64,000 nucleotides of DNA from Halomonas sp. 'Soap Lake #6' (GCF_003031405.1 NZ_CP020469.1:4526001-4590000); one strand, 5' to 3'; numbered from the stretch's first letter, positions 18,806 to 28,645 are shown. Numbers and translations are program-made. Notes: generated from the letters alone by a model not told the origin.

Positions 18806-19033
18806 ATGCCTACTATTGATGTGGTTATCCATCTCTCTGAGAGAGAATGCTTGGCGCACTATGAGGGGCGCTACTCCAATGTGCGTACACGCAGCGTGGA
18901 TGGTCGCTGGGTGGTGTTCCCCGCCGGGGCGCTACGCCGTGTTGTGACAAGAGACGGCGTACAGGGCGTCTTTCGTCTTGAGTTTTCCGATCAGGGGCGC
19001 TTTGTTAGCATCCAGCCGCTCTCAAGGCATTGA
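18806..19033 (+). CDS. DUF2835 family small protein
   Basis: A 75-residue protein matching the DUF2835 pattern: an N-terminal ECLAHYEGRYSNVRTRSVDGR, then VVFPAGALRRVVTRDGVQGVFRLEF. The family is short, gammaproteobacterial and of unknown role. The start follows AAAGGTG. No membrane segment or catalytic motif is seen. Confidence 0.8.
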   Translation: MPTIDVVIHLSERECLAHYEGRYSNVRTRSVDGRWVVFPAGALRRVVTRDGVQGVFRLEFSDQGRFVSIQPLSRH

Positions 19034-19160
19034 GTGCTTTTCGGTACTCACATGGCATTAAAATTGCTTGTATACTGTGGTGCAAGTAATGGGCTTACCC
19101 GCCCGTCAGCAAGCAGCCTGCCTACCCGGCAATGGCTGTAGCGTTTTTAGGAGATATACC

Positions 19161-19739
19161 ATGTCTGCCTCACCTGTCACGTTAATGGTGGCTCGCCGCG
19201 TGGCGAATGGCCGCTATCAAGATTTTAATCGTTGGTTAAATGAAGGCCGTGAACTAGCGGCTGACTTTCCGGGTTACCTAGGGTCTGGCGTATTGGCGCC
19301 GCCCACAGATGACGACGAGTACCAGATTATTTTCCGTTTTAGCAGTAGCGATACGCTGAGTGCCTGGGAGCACTCGGCTTCACGCCATGCATGGCTTAAG
19401 CGTGGTAAAGGCCTTTATGACGCCCCCCATGAGCATCGTGCCACAGGGTTGGATGCCTGGTTCCAGGTTAGCCCTGGTGTTACGCCGCCACGCTGGAAAC
19501 AAGCGGTGGCTGTTTGGCTGGCGTTCTTCCCAGTTTCGCTTTTGTTTCAATGGTTGTTTGGTGGAGTAATTGCAGATTGGGCGCTATTACCACGAGTAAT
19601 GGTAAGTACCCTTATGCTAACTCCTGTAATGGTGTTTGTATTTATTCCGCTTTCGACGCGCTTATTGGCCCCTTGGCTGCAGGGGAAATGGTCATTTGTT
19701 GACGTATTAATGCGCTGGCGCCAGGAACATAAAGTGTGA
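19161..19739 (+). CDS. Antibiotic-biosynthesis-monooxygenase-like domain with membrane anchor
   Basis: A 192-residue protein in two parts. Residues 1-100 form a dimeric alpha-beta barrel domain of the ABM type (VTLMVARRVANGRYQDFNRW; FPGYLGSGVLAPP; YQIIFRFSS; LSAWEHSASRHAWL). Residues 115-180 contain two hydrophobic segments (AVWLAFFPVSLLFQWLFGG and RVMVSTLMLTPVMVFVFIPL). ABM plus two membrane helices is a recurrent bacterial arrangement of unknown role. ATG 19161 was chosen because TAGGAGATATACC precedes it; the longer frame from 19068 lacks support. Confidence 0.78.
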   Translation: MSASPVTLMVARRVANGRYQDFNRWLNEGRELAADFPGYLGSGVLAPPTDDDEYQIIFRFSSSDTLSAWEHSASRHAWLKRGKGLYDAPHEHRATGLDAWFQVSPGVTPPRWKQAVAVWLAFFPVSLLFQWLFGGVIADWALLPRVMVSTLMLTPVMVFVFIPLSTRLLAPWLQGKWSFVDVLMRWRQEHKV

Positions 19740-19958
19740 AGTGGTGTTTTTTTTAAATTGGTTTAAGATGAATTAGCCTAAAGGGAGTGGGGGTGCACTA
19801 TTATTGTGCAGACTACTACTTTTGAATAAAAGATAAGGTTTGCTTTCCTCCTCCATGGGGTTCAACGCTGCAATGGTGCTACGCTAAATATGCCTGCAGT
19901 AGAAGGATAACTGGCTCTAGCCATTTGCCTGTGTGACAAGTCGCCCCATGGAGAACCT

Positions 19959-20645
19959 ATGATTCACGTTCATCATCTGGAAAAGTCCCGTTCACACCGT
20001 ATTTTATGGCTTCTTGAGTTACTGGGCGTTGATTACGAGATCCAGGTATATCAGCGCGATAGTAAGACGCAGCAGGCGCCGGATGCGCTAAAAAAAATTC
20101 ACCCGCTAGGTAAATCTCCAGTGATCACCGACGGTGAGCTGACCATTGCCGAGTCAGGGGCAATTATTGATTATCTTGTACACCGTTATGGGGACGGACG
20201 CCTACAGCCAGCAGAAAGTGACACCCATGAGTGGGTAGATTACCGTTACTGGTTGCACTACGGCGAAGGCTCATTAATGCCTCTGCTGGTAATGGGTTTA
20301 GTGTTTAGCCAAATCCCCAAACAGTCGCCGTGGATCATTAAGCCCCTGGCTAAGGGGATTAGTTCTACCGTACAACAACGCTTTATTCAGCCGCAAATAA
20401 ATCAGCATTTAAGCGTTATCGAAATGCACTTGGGCAAAAAAGAGAACTTTGCAGGCCACTGGCCGAGCGGCGCCGATATTCAAATGAGCTTTCCTCTCCA
20501 GGCAGTGGCAGCCATGCAAGCCTCGGACACCCAAGCCCTGAAAAAGTACCCCAATATTGCTGCGTTTGTGGCGCGTATCGAAAATGACCCCGCCTGGCAG
20601 CGGGTGGTAGCGCGTGCAGGCCCGCTTACGATGCCCGGTGGGTAG
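19959..20645 (+). CDS. gst: Glutathione S-transferase family protein
   Basis: A 228-residue protein with a thioredoxin-like N-terminal domain (MIHVHHLEKSRSHRILWLLE, then PLGKSPVITDG and ESGAIIDYLVHRYG, which carries the glutathione-binding Glu-Ser pair). An all-helical C-terminal domain follows. It is expected to conjugate or bind glutathione in the cytoplasm; the substrate is unknown. It ends six bases before the next gene. The 219-base spacer upstream (19740-19958) shows no feature beyond AT-rich tracts. Confidence 0.87.
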   Translation: MIHVHHLEKSRSHRILWLLELLGVDYEIQVYQRDSKTQQAPDALKKIHPLGKSPVITDGELTIAESGAIIDYLVHRYGDGRLQPAESDTHEWVDYRYWLHYGEGSLMPLLVMGLVFSQIPKQSPWIIKPLAKGISSTVQQRFIQPQINQHLSVIEMHLGKKENFAGHWPSGADIQMSFPLQAVAAMQASDTQALKKYPNIAAFVARIENDPAWQRVVARAGPLTMPGG

Positions 20646-20653
20646 GTACAGTG

Positions 20654-23275
20654 ATGCCGCGCGCACTGCTCCCACTAGCCATCCGGATGGTGACAACTGC
20701 AAAGACTGCAGTGCGTCTACCATGCTGCAGTTTTGCTGCAGCCATGCTGGTTGGTACGTGGCTATGGGTACCTCCTTCATTCGCTAATGAAGTGTTACTC
20801 GTAGGGGTATATCACAACCCGCCAAAGCTCTTTGCTGGTGACCAAGGAGAACTGAAAGGTATTTTGGGCGAACTGCTTGAAGCCATTGCGGACGAGGAGC
20901 AGTGGGAATTAGAAGGCTTCACGTGTGAGTTCTCTTACTGTCTGACGCTGTTAGAGCAGGGCAAAATTGATCTACTGCCTGATGTTGCCTGGAATGAAGA
21001 GCGTGCAGAGCGCTTGGCTTTCCACAAGGAACCCGTCATGCATAGCTGGTCTCAGCTTTATCAACGCGAAGGCTTGAACGTTGAAGCTATCTTTGACTTA
21101 GCGCAGATGCGTGTTGCAGTTGTTGAGGGGTCCATGCAGCAGAATTACTTAGCTGCTGTTACTCAACGCTTTGCCATACCGGTAACGTGGGTGCCATCGA
21201 GTAACTCCTCGGAAAGCTTCCAATTGGTGAGTAGTGGTGAGGCAGATCTTGTGGCGTCAAATCATCTGTTTGGCAATTGGCGCGCTTACGATTACGACCT
21301 GCGAGAAACGCCGGTCATCTTCCTACCGGTAAGGCTCTTCTATGCAGCGTCTCCTCAGCTATCTGAAGACGTACTTGATCGTATCGATGTGGTACTTAGC
21401 CGTTGGAAGCAAGATGCTGACTCCCGTTATTTCGATACCTTGGTTGCTTGGCGGGCACAAGCCCCTTTGTCACCTTTACTGCCCAACTGGCTGTGGTGGG
21501 GGGGTGGACTGTTAACACTACTCTTAGCACTGGCACTAGGCGGTAATGTATTACTGAAGCGCCGTGTTGCGCAGAACCGAGACCAGCTCACCGTCAATGA
21601 AACCTTGCTGTCCACTATTTTAGACAGTGTTGATGCGTACATTTATATCAAGTCACCCTCACTAGAGTATCGCTACGTTAATCACCGGGTTAGTGAGTTA
21701 TTTGGTCTCCCTGCAGACCAGATCATTGGGAAACGTGATGACGTGTTTTTTGATGAGGTAAGCGCAGCTGAACTTTATCGAGTAGACCATGAGGTGCTAG
21801 CGTCCGGTAAAAAAATGACAGTTGAAGAGCACAATGTGCTGCAAGGTGATGATCAGGATCAGATGCGCACTTTTTTATCAATTAAGACACCGCTTGTGAT
21901 GCGCAAAGGTGAAGCGGCCTGTTTGTGCGGTATTTCAACCGAATTGACAGAGTATCTAGAGATGCAATCGCGAACCCATCATTTGGCCTTTTATGATGCC
22001 TTGACGGGGTTGCCGAACCGTCGCTTGTTGATGGACTCCCTGGCTATGGTGACCGAGCAAGATAAAGCTGAACCTACGTTCAGTGCGGTGTTGATTGTCG
22101 ACCTAGATAATTTTCGTCTCGTCAATGATATCCAGGGCCATGAAAGCGGCGACCAGCTGTTGATAAGTGTCGCGTTGCAGCTACAACAGTTGTTAAACAG
22201 GGTAGCTCAGGATGCCACGATCGGACGGGTGAGTAGCGATGAGTTTGTGGTGCTGCTAAACGCCTTGGGTGAGCGGCAAAATGAAGCAGCATTAGTTACT
22301 GAGCGTGTCGCACGGCAGTTGCTGGAAGCAGTATCCCAGCTGCGTAACGACCGTGAACTACCCATTAGTGCAAGTATTGGCATTACTCTGTTTAGTGGCG
22401 CTAGCCACAGTATGAATAGCGTTCTACAGCAGGCTGATATAGCACTTCAGCAGGCCAAGGCAGAAGGTGGCAACAAGCTGCGTTTTTTTAATAGTGATAT
22501 GCAAACAAGCGTGCTGGAGCGGGCTAGTCTGGAAGGAGATCTACACCAGGCGTTGGCGCGTAACGAGCTGGCGCTTCATTATCAGTTACAGGTGGATCAC
22601 CACGGTGTGACGGTGGGCGTAGAGGCACTGCTTCGCTGGTACCACCCCAAGCGCGGCTGGGTATCACCCGCTACCTTTATCCCTCTGGCTGAAGAGAATG
22701 GGTTAATTGTGCCTATTGGCCACTGGGCGCTGAAATCCGCCTGCGAGCAGCTAGCTAAGTGGGCTGCGCAACCAGCTTATTCGTCTTTGTCTCTTTCGGT
22801 AAACGTCAGCTCGGTTCAATTTCAGCAGCCCGACTTTGTGCGTGAGGTAGAGGGGCTGTTAGCCGAAACTCAGGCGCCGGCAAGTCGGCTGGTACTGGAG
22901 GTCACGGAAAGCTTACTAATGCGTGAGCCGACAAGGGTGCGCAACACTATGCTCAGGCTGCGTGCTCGAGGCATCCGCTTTGCTCTGGATGATTTCGGTA
23001 CGGGCTACTCCTCACTTAGTTACTTAAAACGCTTACCCCTTGATGAGCTGAAAATCGACCAATCATTTATTCGCGAACTGCTGACGGATAAGACGGATGC
23101 CGCCATTGTAGATACTACGATCTTACTCGCCGTGAGCCTGGGCTTAACGGTAGTGGCAGAGGGAGTGGAGAAGAAGGAACAGTTGGATTGGCTGAGAGGC
23201 CACGGGTGTTACCGTTATCAAGGGTATCTGTTTGGCAGGCCAACACCAATTGAGTACTTGTTTGAAACGTATTAA
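20654..23275 (+). CDS. Solute-binding-sensor / PAS / GGDEF / EAL cyclic-di-GMP protein
   Basis: An 873-residue inner-membrane receptor. A signal or anchor segment is followed by a periplasmic solute-binding-protein (family 3) sensor (about 45-275). A transmembrane helix (LWWGGGLLTLLLALALGG), a PAS domain (about 310-430), GGDEF (about 445-615) and EAL (about 625-865) follow. The GGDEF motif is replaced by SSDEF (bases 22232-22246), so cyclase activity is doubtful. The EAL domain keeps EALLRW (22622) and DDFGTGYSSLSYLKRLP, suggesting an active c-di-GMP phosphodiesterase. A GTG at 20651 is an alternative start three bases upstream. The PBP sensor suggests control by an amino-acid-like or other small ligand. 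Confidence 0.88.
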   Translation: MPRALLPLAIRMVTTAKTAVRLPCCSFAAAMLVGTWLWVPPSFANEVLLVGVYHNPPKLFAGDQGELKGILGELLEAIADEEQWELEGFTCEFSYCLTLLEQGKIDLLPDVAWNEERAERLAFHKEPVMHSWSQLYQREGLNVEAIFDLAQMRVAVVEGSMQQNYLAAVTQRFAIPVTWVPSSNSSESFQLVSSGEADLVASNHLFGNWRAYDYDLRETPVIFLPVRLFYAASPQLSEDVLDRIDVVLSRWKQDADSRYFDTLVAWRAQAPLSPLLPNWLWWGGGLLTLLLALALGGNVLLKRRVAQNRDQLTVNETLLSTILDSVDAYIYIKSPSLEYRYVNHRVSELFGLPADQIIGKRDDVFFDEVSAAELYRVDHEVLASGKKMTVEEHNVLQGDDQDQMRTFLSIKTPLVMRKGEAACLCGISTELTEYLEMQSRTHHLAFYDALTGLPNRRLLMDSLAMVTEQDKAEPTFSAVLIVDLDNFRLVNDIQGHESGDQLLISVALQLQQLLNRVAQDATIGRVSSDEFVVLLNALGERQNEAALVTERVARQLLEAVSQLRNDRELPISASIGITLFSGASHSMNSVLQQADIALQQAKAEGGNKLRFFNSDMQTSVLERASLEGDLHQALARNELALHYQLQVDHHGVTVGVEALLRWYHPKRGWVSPATFIPLAEENGLIVPIGHWALKSACEQLAKWAAQPAYSSLSLSVNVSSVQFQQPDFVREVEGLLAETQAPASRLVLEVTESLLMREPTRVRNTMLRLRARGIRFALDDFGTGYSSLSYLKRLPLDELKIDQSFIRELLTDKTDAAIVDTTILLAVSLGLTVVAEGVEKKEQLDWLRGHGCYRYQGYLFGRPTPIEYLFETY

Positions 23276-23314
23276 CGCTGTTGGGCGTGTTTTAATTCGT
23301 TATTAGTGCTAAGT

Positions 23315-23354
23315 AAGTGCAAGCAGTAAAAATCACACTGCTTGCACTTGTTTT
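23315..23354 (+). terminator. Terminator between the GGDEF/EAL gene and nhaD
   Basis: AAGTGCAAGCAGT (23315-23327) and ACTGCTTGCACTT (23337-23349) make a perfect 13-bp stem with a nine-base loop, then GTTTT. It may serve both convergent genes. Confidence 0.8.
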
Positions 23355-23380
23355 AGTCAATGAGGTGGGCGGCAGTTTGG

Positions 23381-24859
23381 TTAATGAAATTGAGTGAAGC
23401 TAGCAGCGTTTAGCCACATGTGTACGGCAATACTGGCGATATAGCCAAGCATGATCACCGGTGCCCAACGTAAATGCCCCATAAAGGTGTAAGCGCCACG
23501 TGCTTGCCCCATGACGGCGACGCCTGCTGCGGAACCAATGGAGAGTAAGCTACCACCCACACCAGCAGTTAAGGTGATCAACAGCCAGTGCCCGTGAGAC
23601 ATCTCGGGTTGCATGGTCAGCACGGCAAACATCACGGGAATGTTATCCACCACCGCCGAGACTACCCCAAGCACAATATTGGCCCAGGTTGCGTTCCAGC
23701 CCGTATAAAGCGCATCGGAAAGCAGCCCAAGGTAGCCCATAAATCCAAGGCCACCCACGCACATAACCACCCCGTAGAAGAATAGCAGTGTATCCCACTC
23801 GGCCCGGGCAACACGGTTGAAGACATCAAACGGTACCACGCTGCCTAGCTGCTCAAGCTTTTTATTGTCGCCACGGCGGCTATAGCGTTCGCGCTTGCGC
23901 TCAAGCGAGCGGGGTAGCGTGCGGCGTAGGTAGTAGCCAAAGAACTGCAGGTAGCCAAGTCCTGTCATCATGCCAAGTACCGGCGGTAGATGAAGCAGCG
24001 TATGGCACAGTACTGCAGTGGTAATGGTCAGTAGGAAAAGTGCGATAATTCGCCGTGCACCGCGTTTCAGCCATACATCTTCGTAAACGCTGGCAGGCTT
24101 CTCATCTTTGATAAACGCACTCATGATGATGGCGGGTATCAAGAAATTGACCAGAGAGGGCAGGAAGAGGACAAAGAACTCCTGAAAGGCAACCATTCCT
24201 GCTTGCCATACCATGAGCGTTGTAATATCGCCAAATGGGCTAAACGCACCCCCAGCGTTGGCAGCAACCACAACGTTAATACACGCTAAGTTAATAAAGC
24301 GCTTATCACCCTCTGCAACTTTGGTAATAACAGCGCACATTAACAGGGCTGTGGTTAAGTTATCGGCAATGGGCGACAGCACAAAGGCAAGGCCACCCGT
24401 TAGCCAAAATAAGGTGCGATAGTTAAACCCTTTGCGCAGCATCCAGGAGCGTAAAGCATCGAATACTTTGCGCTCTTCCATGGCATTGATATAAGTCATC
24501 GCTACCAATAGGAACAGCATTAGCTCGGTGAACTCCAACAGCGTCACGCGGAACGCATGTTCCGACGTTTCTGACATGCCGTTTTGGACGTACACCCAGC
24601 CAATGAGTCCCCAAATGATACCGGCTGCTACCAGCACCGGCTTGGATTTGCGCATGTGGATTTTTTCTTCCGCCATGACTAACGCATAGGCTAAAACGAA
24701 AATTGCTACCGCAAAAAAACCGACAACAGAGGTCGTTAGATCAATATCGCCGGTCACGGCAAAAGCCGTAGGACTTACACATAGCAGCACAGCCGCTAAC
24801 AGAAAAAGCCAGCCACGAGAAACTCGTGGCTGGCCAGGGTCGTGGTGTAACGTTAGCAT
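23381..24859 (-). CDS. nhaD: Na+/H+ antiporter NhaD
   Basis: A 492-residue membrane protein with a signal-like first segment and about 12 helices. Family motifs are visible: GLAFVLSPIADNLTTALLMC, CINVVVAANAGGAFSPFGDITTLMVW and, later, SAVVDNIPVMFAVLTM and GVGGSLLSIGSAAGVAVMG. These polar helix interruptions fit the ion-binding sites. NhaD expels Na+ (or Li+) in exchange for protons and is typical of halophilic and alkaliphilic bacteria, consistent with a Halomonas-like host. The start ATG 24859 has AGGAA upstream. A 15-bp palindrome lies about 65 bases before the start. Confidence 0.93.
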   Translation of the reverse strand: MLTLHHDPGQPRVSRGWLFLLAAVLLCVSPTAFAVTGDIDLTTSVVGFFAVAIFVLAYALVMAEEKIHMRKSKPVLVAAGIIWGLIGWVYVQNGMSETSEHAFRVTLLEFTELMLFLLVAMTYINAMEERKVFDALRSWMLRKGFNYRTLFWLTGGLAFVLSPIADNLTTALLMCAVITKVAEGDKRFINLACINVVVAANAGGAFSPFGDITTLMVWQAGMVAFQEFFVLFLPSLVNFLIPAIIMSAFIKDEKPASVYEDVWLKRGARRIIALFLLTITTAVLCHTLLHLPPVLGMMTGLGYLQFFGYYLRRTLPRSLERKRERYSRRGDNKKLEQLGSVVPFDVFNRVARAEWDTLLFFYGVVMCVGGLGFMGYLGLLSDALYTGWNATWANIVLGVVSAVVDNIPVMFAVLTMQPEMSHGHWLLITLTAGVGGSLLSIGSAAGVAVMGQARGAYTFMGHLRWAPVIMLGYIASIAVHMWLNAASFTQFH

Positions 24860-24922
24860 GGCGTATTTTTCCTAATAATAGTTAGAATTAGAGGTTGTAA
24901 TCGACGCTAGTGTAACAACCAA

Positions 24923-24937
24923 TATTGCATTGCAATA
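24923..24937. promoter_or_regulatory. Palindrome upstream of nhaD (candidate operator)
   Basis: TATTGCA-T-TGCAATA is a perfect 7+1+7 inverted repeat, 64-78 bases before the nhaD start. No known regulator motif was matched. Confidence 0.35.
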
Positions 24938-25050
24938 CGGAATAAAAACGAATGAAAACTGCTGATAAGCAAGCTATTACGTCTTTTTTTAGAAACAACC
25001 TACTAGCTAAAGCAATCAAGCAGGTGCGGGCTTTAATGAGCTTATACTTT

Positions 25051-25114
25051 GGGAGTGGGGAGTGGGGAGTGGGGAGTGGGGAGTAGTGAGTAGTGAGTAG
25101 TGAGTAGTGAGTAG
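25051..25114. repeat. 7-bp tandem repeats in the nhaD upstream spacer
   Basis: About five GGGGAGT units grade into about four AGTGAGT units. They fill part of the 315-base spacer 24860-25174, which otherwise holds only the palindrome at 24923 and AT-rich sequence. No gene is seen there. Confidence 0.85.
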
Positions 25115-25174
25115 AAGCCAGCAACAGACTCTGCTGCTGGCTCCCATCGTTGTCTCCCACCACCGTAGGCGATG

Positions 25175-26794
25175 TTAGCTTGCTCGAGTTTCGAGTGCTT
25201 CTTCAAGCCAACCCAGTTTCATTTGTGGCACCGAGGCCAGCAACTGCTGGGTATAGTCGTCGAAGGGAGGGGAGAGTACCGTTTCACGGGAACCGTAACG
25301 TACCACTTCACCTTTATACATAACTGCAATCGAGTCAGCGATGGCTTTTACGGTTGCTAAATCATGGGTAATGAACAAGTAAGCGACATTCTCTTTGGCT
25401 TGTAGGCGCAGCAGTAGTTTAAGAATGCCATCGGCAACCAGAGGGTCTAGCGCGCTAGTGACCTCATCGCAGATAATCAGCTTAGGCTTAGCCGCAAGTG
25501 CTCGGGCTATGCATACCCGCTGCTTTTGGCCGCCGGAGAGTTCTGCCGGATAGCGGTCAATGAACCCTTCTCCTAGTTCGATCTCTTCTAGCAACTCAAT
25601 CACCCGCTTGCGCCGGGCTTTGCCTTTTAAGCCAAAGTAGAAGGTGAGCGGTCGGCCAATGATGGTTTCCACTGTATGGCGCGGGTTCATCGCCACATCG
25701 GCCATTTGATAAATCATCTGCAGTTCGCGCAACGTGTCTTTGTTCCGAGCACCCAACGTTTTTGGCAGCGGCTGCCCGTCAAACAAAAACTGCCCTTGAT
25801 TGGGAGGGAGTAGTCCCGTAATGGCTCGCGCCAAGGTAGATTTCCCCGACCCTGACTCACCAACAATCGCTAGCGTTTGGCCTGCGCAAAGGCTCATGCT
25901 GATCCCTTCGAGGACATTTCCTTTGCTGCTGCTATAAGCGGCGCTAACGTTATCTACCGTGAGAAGGGGATTGTCGGTTGGCGATTTAGGGGCATGCTCA
26001 ATCGAGCGAACAGAGACCAATGCTTGGGTATAGGGCTGCTGAGGGGACTCAATAATTTGGGCAGCGCTGCCCATTTCGACCTTTTCACCATGGCGCAGTA
26101 CCAAAATATCATCGGCCACTTGAGCTACCACCGCGAGATCGTGAGTGATGTAGAGCGCCCCCACGCCAGTGGTTTTAATCGCATGCTTAATGGCTGCCAA
26201 CACGTCTATCTGGGTAGTTACATCCAGTGCAGTGGTTGGCTCGTCGAAAATGATTAGATCAGGTTCCGGGCAGAGTGCCATCGCCGTCATGGCTCGCTGC
26301 AGCTGCCCGCCGGATACTTGGTGCGGATAGCGGCTGCCAAAGTGCTCGGGGTCCGGCAGGCCCAACTGTTTAAACAGTTCAACTGCTCTGGCTTCGGCGG
26401 CTTTACGGGTGGCTAAGCCATGTAGCAAGGTGGTTTCAATCACTTGCTCCATCAGCGTCTGGGCAGGGTTGAAGGCCGCCGCTGCTGACTGCGCCACGTA
26501 GCACACGGCCTTGCCACGCAGCTTGCGTAGTTCTTTAGGCGAGCCTTGTAAAATGTCGCGGCCGTTAACCCATACTTCACCACTTAAGCGAATGCCGCCA
26601 CGACCGTAGCCTGCAGGTGACAGGCCAATGGTGGATTTTCCGGCACCAGACTCTCCAATGAGCCCCAGCACCTTGCCACGCTCCAGGGTGAGGCTTACCC
26701 CATTGACAATGGTGATGTCTTGAGGCGCTTCGCCGGGAGGGTAGGTGGTGGCTTCGATGGTTAAGTTGCGGATGTCTAATAGCGTATCAGCCAC
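25175..26794 (-). CDS. Peptide-type ABC transporter, fused double ATP-binding protein
   Basis: A 539-residue protein with two complete ABC cassettes in tandem, equivalent to a DppD-DppF fusion. The first has GESGAGKST, SGGQLQRAM and LIIFDEPTTALD. The second has GESGSGKST, LSGGQKQRVCIARAL and LIICDEVTSALD. The fused arrangement, seen in YejF or GsiA, energises import of peptides or other large solutes. The start codon is GTG at 26794, after GGGGGC, and it overlaps the permease stop by eight bases, so coupling is expected. It is the last gene of the operon. Confidence 0.92.
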   Translation of the reverse strand: MADTLLDIRNLTIEATTYPPGEAPQDITIVNGVSLTLERGKVLGLIGESGAGKSTIGLSPAGYGRGGIRLSGEVWVNGRDILQGSPKELRKLRGKAVCYVAQSAAAAFNPAQTLMEQVIETTLLHGLATRKAAEARAVELFKQLGLPDPEHFGSRYPHQVSGGQLQRAMTAMALCPEPDLIIFDEPTTALDVTTQIDVLAAIKHAIKTTGVGALYITHDLAVVAQVADDILVLRHGEKVEMGSAAQIIESPQQPYTQALVSVRSIEHAPKSPTDNPLLTVDNVSAAYSSSKGNVLEGISMSLCAGQTLAIVGESGSGKSTLARAITGLLPPNQGQFLFDGQPLPKTLGARNKDTLRELQMIYQMADVAMNPRHTVETIIGRPLTFYFGLKGKARRKRVIELLEEIELGEGFIDRYPAELSGGQKQRVCIARALAAKPKLIICDEVTSALDPLVADGILKLLLRLQAKENVAYLFITHDLATVKAIADSIAVMYKGEVVRYGSRETVLSPPFDDYTQQLLASVPQMKLGWLEEALETRAS

Positions 26795-27626
26795 TGCGGC
26801 CCCCTTTGAGATCGGTCGTGTGGCGCAAAATCCAGTCAGCCACTAGGTTTACGGAGATAGCGAGCAGCGCGATGGCCGCAGCGGGAATTAACGCAGCGGG
26901 TACGCCAAATACAATGCCCTGGCGGTTCTCACGTACCATACTGCCCCAATCGGCATCTGGTGGCTGAACGCCTAGTCCCAGGAACGACAGCGATGATAGA
27001 AACAGCACCGCAAAAATAAACCTTAGGCCTAACTCGGCGACTAAAGGCGTTAGGGCATTAGGTAAAATCTCACGAAAGATAATCCAGCGTTTGCCTTCAC
27101 CACGTAGGCGAGCCGCTTCAACGAAGTCCATCACATTGATGTTAACGGCCACCGCCCGCGAGATACGGAACACCCGCGTAGAGTCGAGCACGCCCATAAT
27201 CAAAATCAGCATAAGGACGGTGCTGGGCATTACTGAAAGAATTACTAACGCGAAGATCAGCGTGGGGATCGACATCACGATGTCGACACCACGTGAGATC
27301 AGTTGGTCTACCCAGCCGCCGTAAACCGCAGCCAAAATACCCAGCACGGACCCCAGAGAGAATGCTAGGGCGGTGGCGAGGGCGGCAATAGTCATGGTGG
27401 TGCGTGCGCCGTAAATTAGCCGCGATAGCAGGTCTCGGCCAAGGTTATCGGTGCCTAGCCAAAACTCTGCCGATGGCCCCATCCACATATCGCCCACGCT
27501 TTCAGACATGCTGTAAGGTGCAAGCCACGGGGCGAAGACCGCCATGATTAAGAAGCTGAAGGTAAGTAGCAGTCCGACCAGTGCGGTCACCGGCAGTCGC
27601 TTCAGCAGCGAAAAAGGTTTCGACAT
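26787..27626 (-). CDS. Peptide-type ABC transporter permease (DppC-like)
   Basis: A 279-residue permease of the OppC/DppC type. The N-terminal segment is followed by the typical GTDNLGRDLLSRLIYGARTT and then six membrane helices. The coupling loop is DFVEAARLRGEGKRWIIFRE. An LSFLGLGVQPPDADWGSM motif near the end is diagnostic of the family. It pairs with the DppB-like permease upstream. Confidence 0.93.
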   Translation of the reverse strand: MSKPFSLLKRLPVTALVGLLLTFSFLIMAVFAPWLAPYSMSESVGDMWMGPSAEFWLGTDNLGRDLLSRLIYGARTTMTIAALATALAFSLGSVLGILAAVYGGWVDQLISRGVDIVMSIPTLIFALVILSVMPSTVLMLILIMGVLDSTRVFRISRAVAVNINVMDFVEAARLRGEGKRWIIFREILPNALTPLVAELGLRFIFAVLFLSSLSFLGLGVQPPDADWGSMVRENRQGIVFGVPAALIPAAAIALLAISVNLVADWILRHTTDLKGGRSG

Positions 27627-27671
27627 GGTGTTGCATTCCTGTCTGGTAACAGTGGCCTTAGTAAAGGCACA

Positions 27672-28631
27672 TTATTTAGGGTGGCGCAGGCGTGGGTTGG
27701 TGACGATGGCGATAATATCCGCCAGCATATTAAGCCCGATATATACCGCTGCGAAGATCAACCCAACTGCCTGTACCACCGGCACATCACGTTTCGACAC
27801 ATGATCAATTAAGTATTGGCCCATGCCTGGGTAGACAAATATCACCTCGACCACCACCACGCCGACAATCAAAAACGCCAAATTCAGCATGACCACATTC
27901 ACCACGGGGGCGATGGCGTTAGGAAAGGCGTGTCGGGCAATAATACGAAAGGTGCCCAGCCCTTTAAGCTCAGCGGTTTCGATATAGGGCGACTGCATTA
28001 CATTTAAAATGGCAGCGCGGGTCATGCGCATCATGTGCGCCAAAATTACTAGCGTTAACGTCGCGGCGGGTAAGGCAATAGCATGTAAGCGTTCGCCCAG
28101 GCTCATGCCGCTATGCACAGTGGACACACTAGGGAACCAGTTGAACTTCACCGCAAACAGGTAGATCAGCAGGTAGCCAATAAAGAATTCCGGCAGCGAA
28201 ATGGCAGTGAGGGTAGTACCGGAAATGGCCCGGTCGGGCCAGCGATTTTGATAGCGCACCGCGACAAGCCCCAGCAAAATCGCTAGCGGCACCGCTACAA
28301 TCGCTGTCCAGAAGGCAAGAAACAGCGTATTACCAACGCGACCCCATAGTGAGCTGCCGATATCCTGTCGGTTCGACAGCGCCGTGCCCAGGTCGCCCTG
28401 TAAAATACCACCTAGCCAATCGAAATAACGCAGCCAAGCAGGTTGGTCCAGGCCCAGCTCGCGTCGCAGGTTTGCTACGGCTTCCGGGGTGGCGCTTTGG
28501 CCGAGAATCGACTGAGCTACATCGCCCGGCAACAACTGGGTGCCGACAAAAATTAGCACCGAGACAGCGAGTAATAGCAAGAGGCCCAGCGCAATGCGCT
28601 GGGCGATCAGTTTAAGTACAAAGGTGTTCAT
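27672..28631 (-). CDS. Peptide-type ABC transporter permease (DppB-like)
   Basis: A 319-residue permease of the OppB/DppB type. It begins NTFVLKLIAQRIALGLLLLL, has the PGDVAQSILGQSATPEAV loop, and has the coupling segment TAELKGLGTFRIIARHAFP. The start at 28631 (14 bases after the binding-protein stop) was preferred over the frame opening at 28664, which would overlap the upstream gene and add an atypical N-terminus. It forms the channel with the DppC-like gene. Confidence 0.91.
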   Translation of the reverse strand: MNTFVLKLIAQRIALGLLLLLAVSVLIFVGTQLLPGDVAQSILGQSATPEAVANLRRELGLDQPAWLRYFDWLGGILQGDLGTALSNRQDIGSSLWGRVGNTLFLAFWTAIVAVPLAILLGLVAVRYQNRWPDRAISGTTLTAISLPEFFIGYLLIYLFAVKFNWFPSVSTVHSGMSLGERLHAIALPAATLTLVILAHMMRMTRAAILNVMQSPYIETAELKGLGTFRIIARHAFPNAIAPVVNVVMLNLAFLIVGVVVVEVIFVYPGMGQYLIDHVSKRDVPVVQAVGLIFAAVYIGLNMLADIIAIVTNPRLRHPK

Positions 28632-28645
28632 AGCAGAGATCCGAG

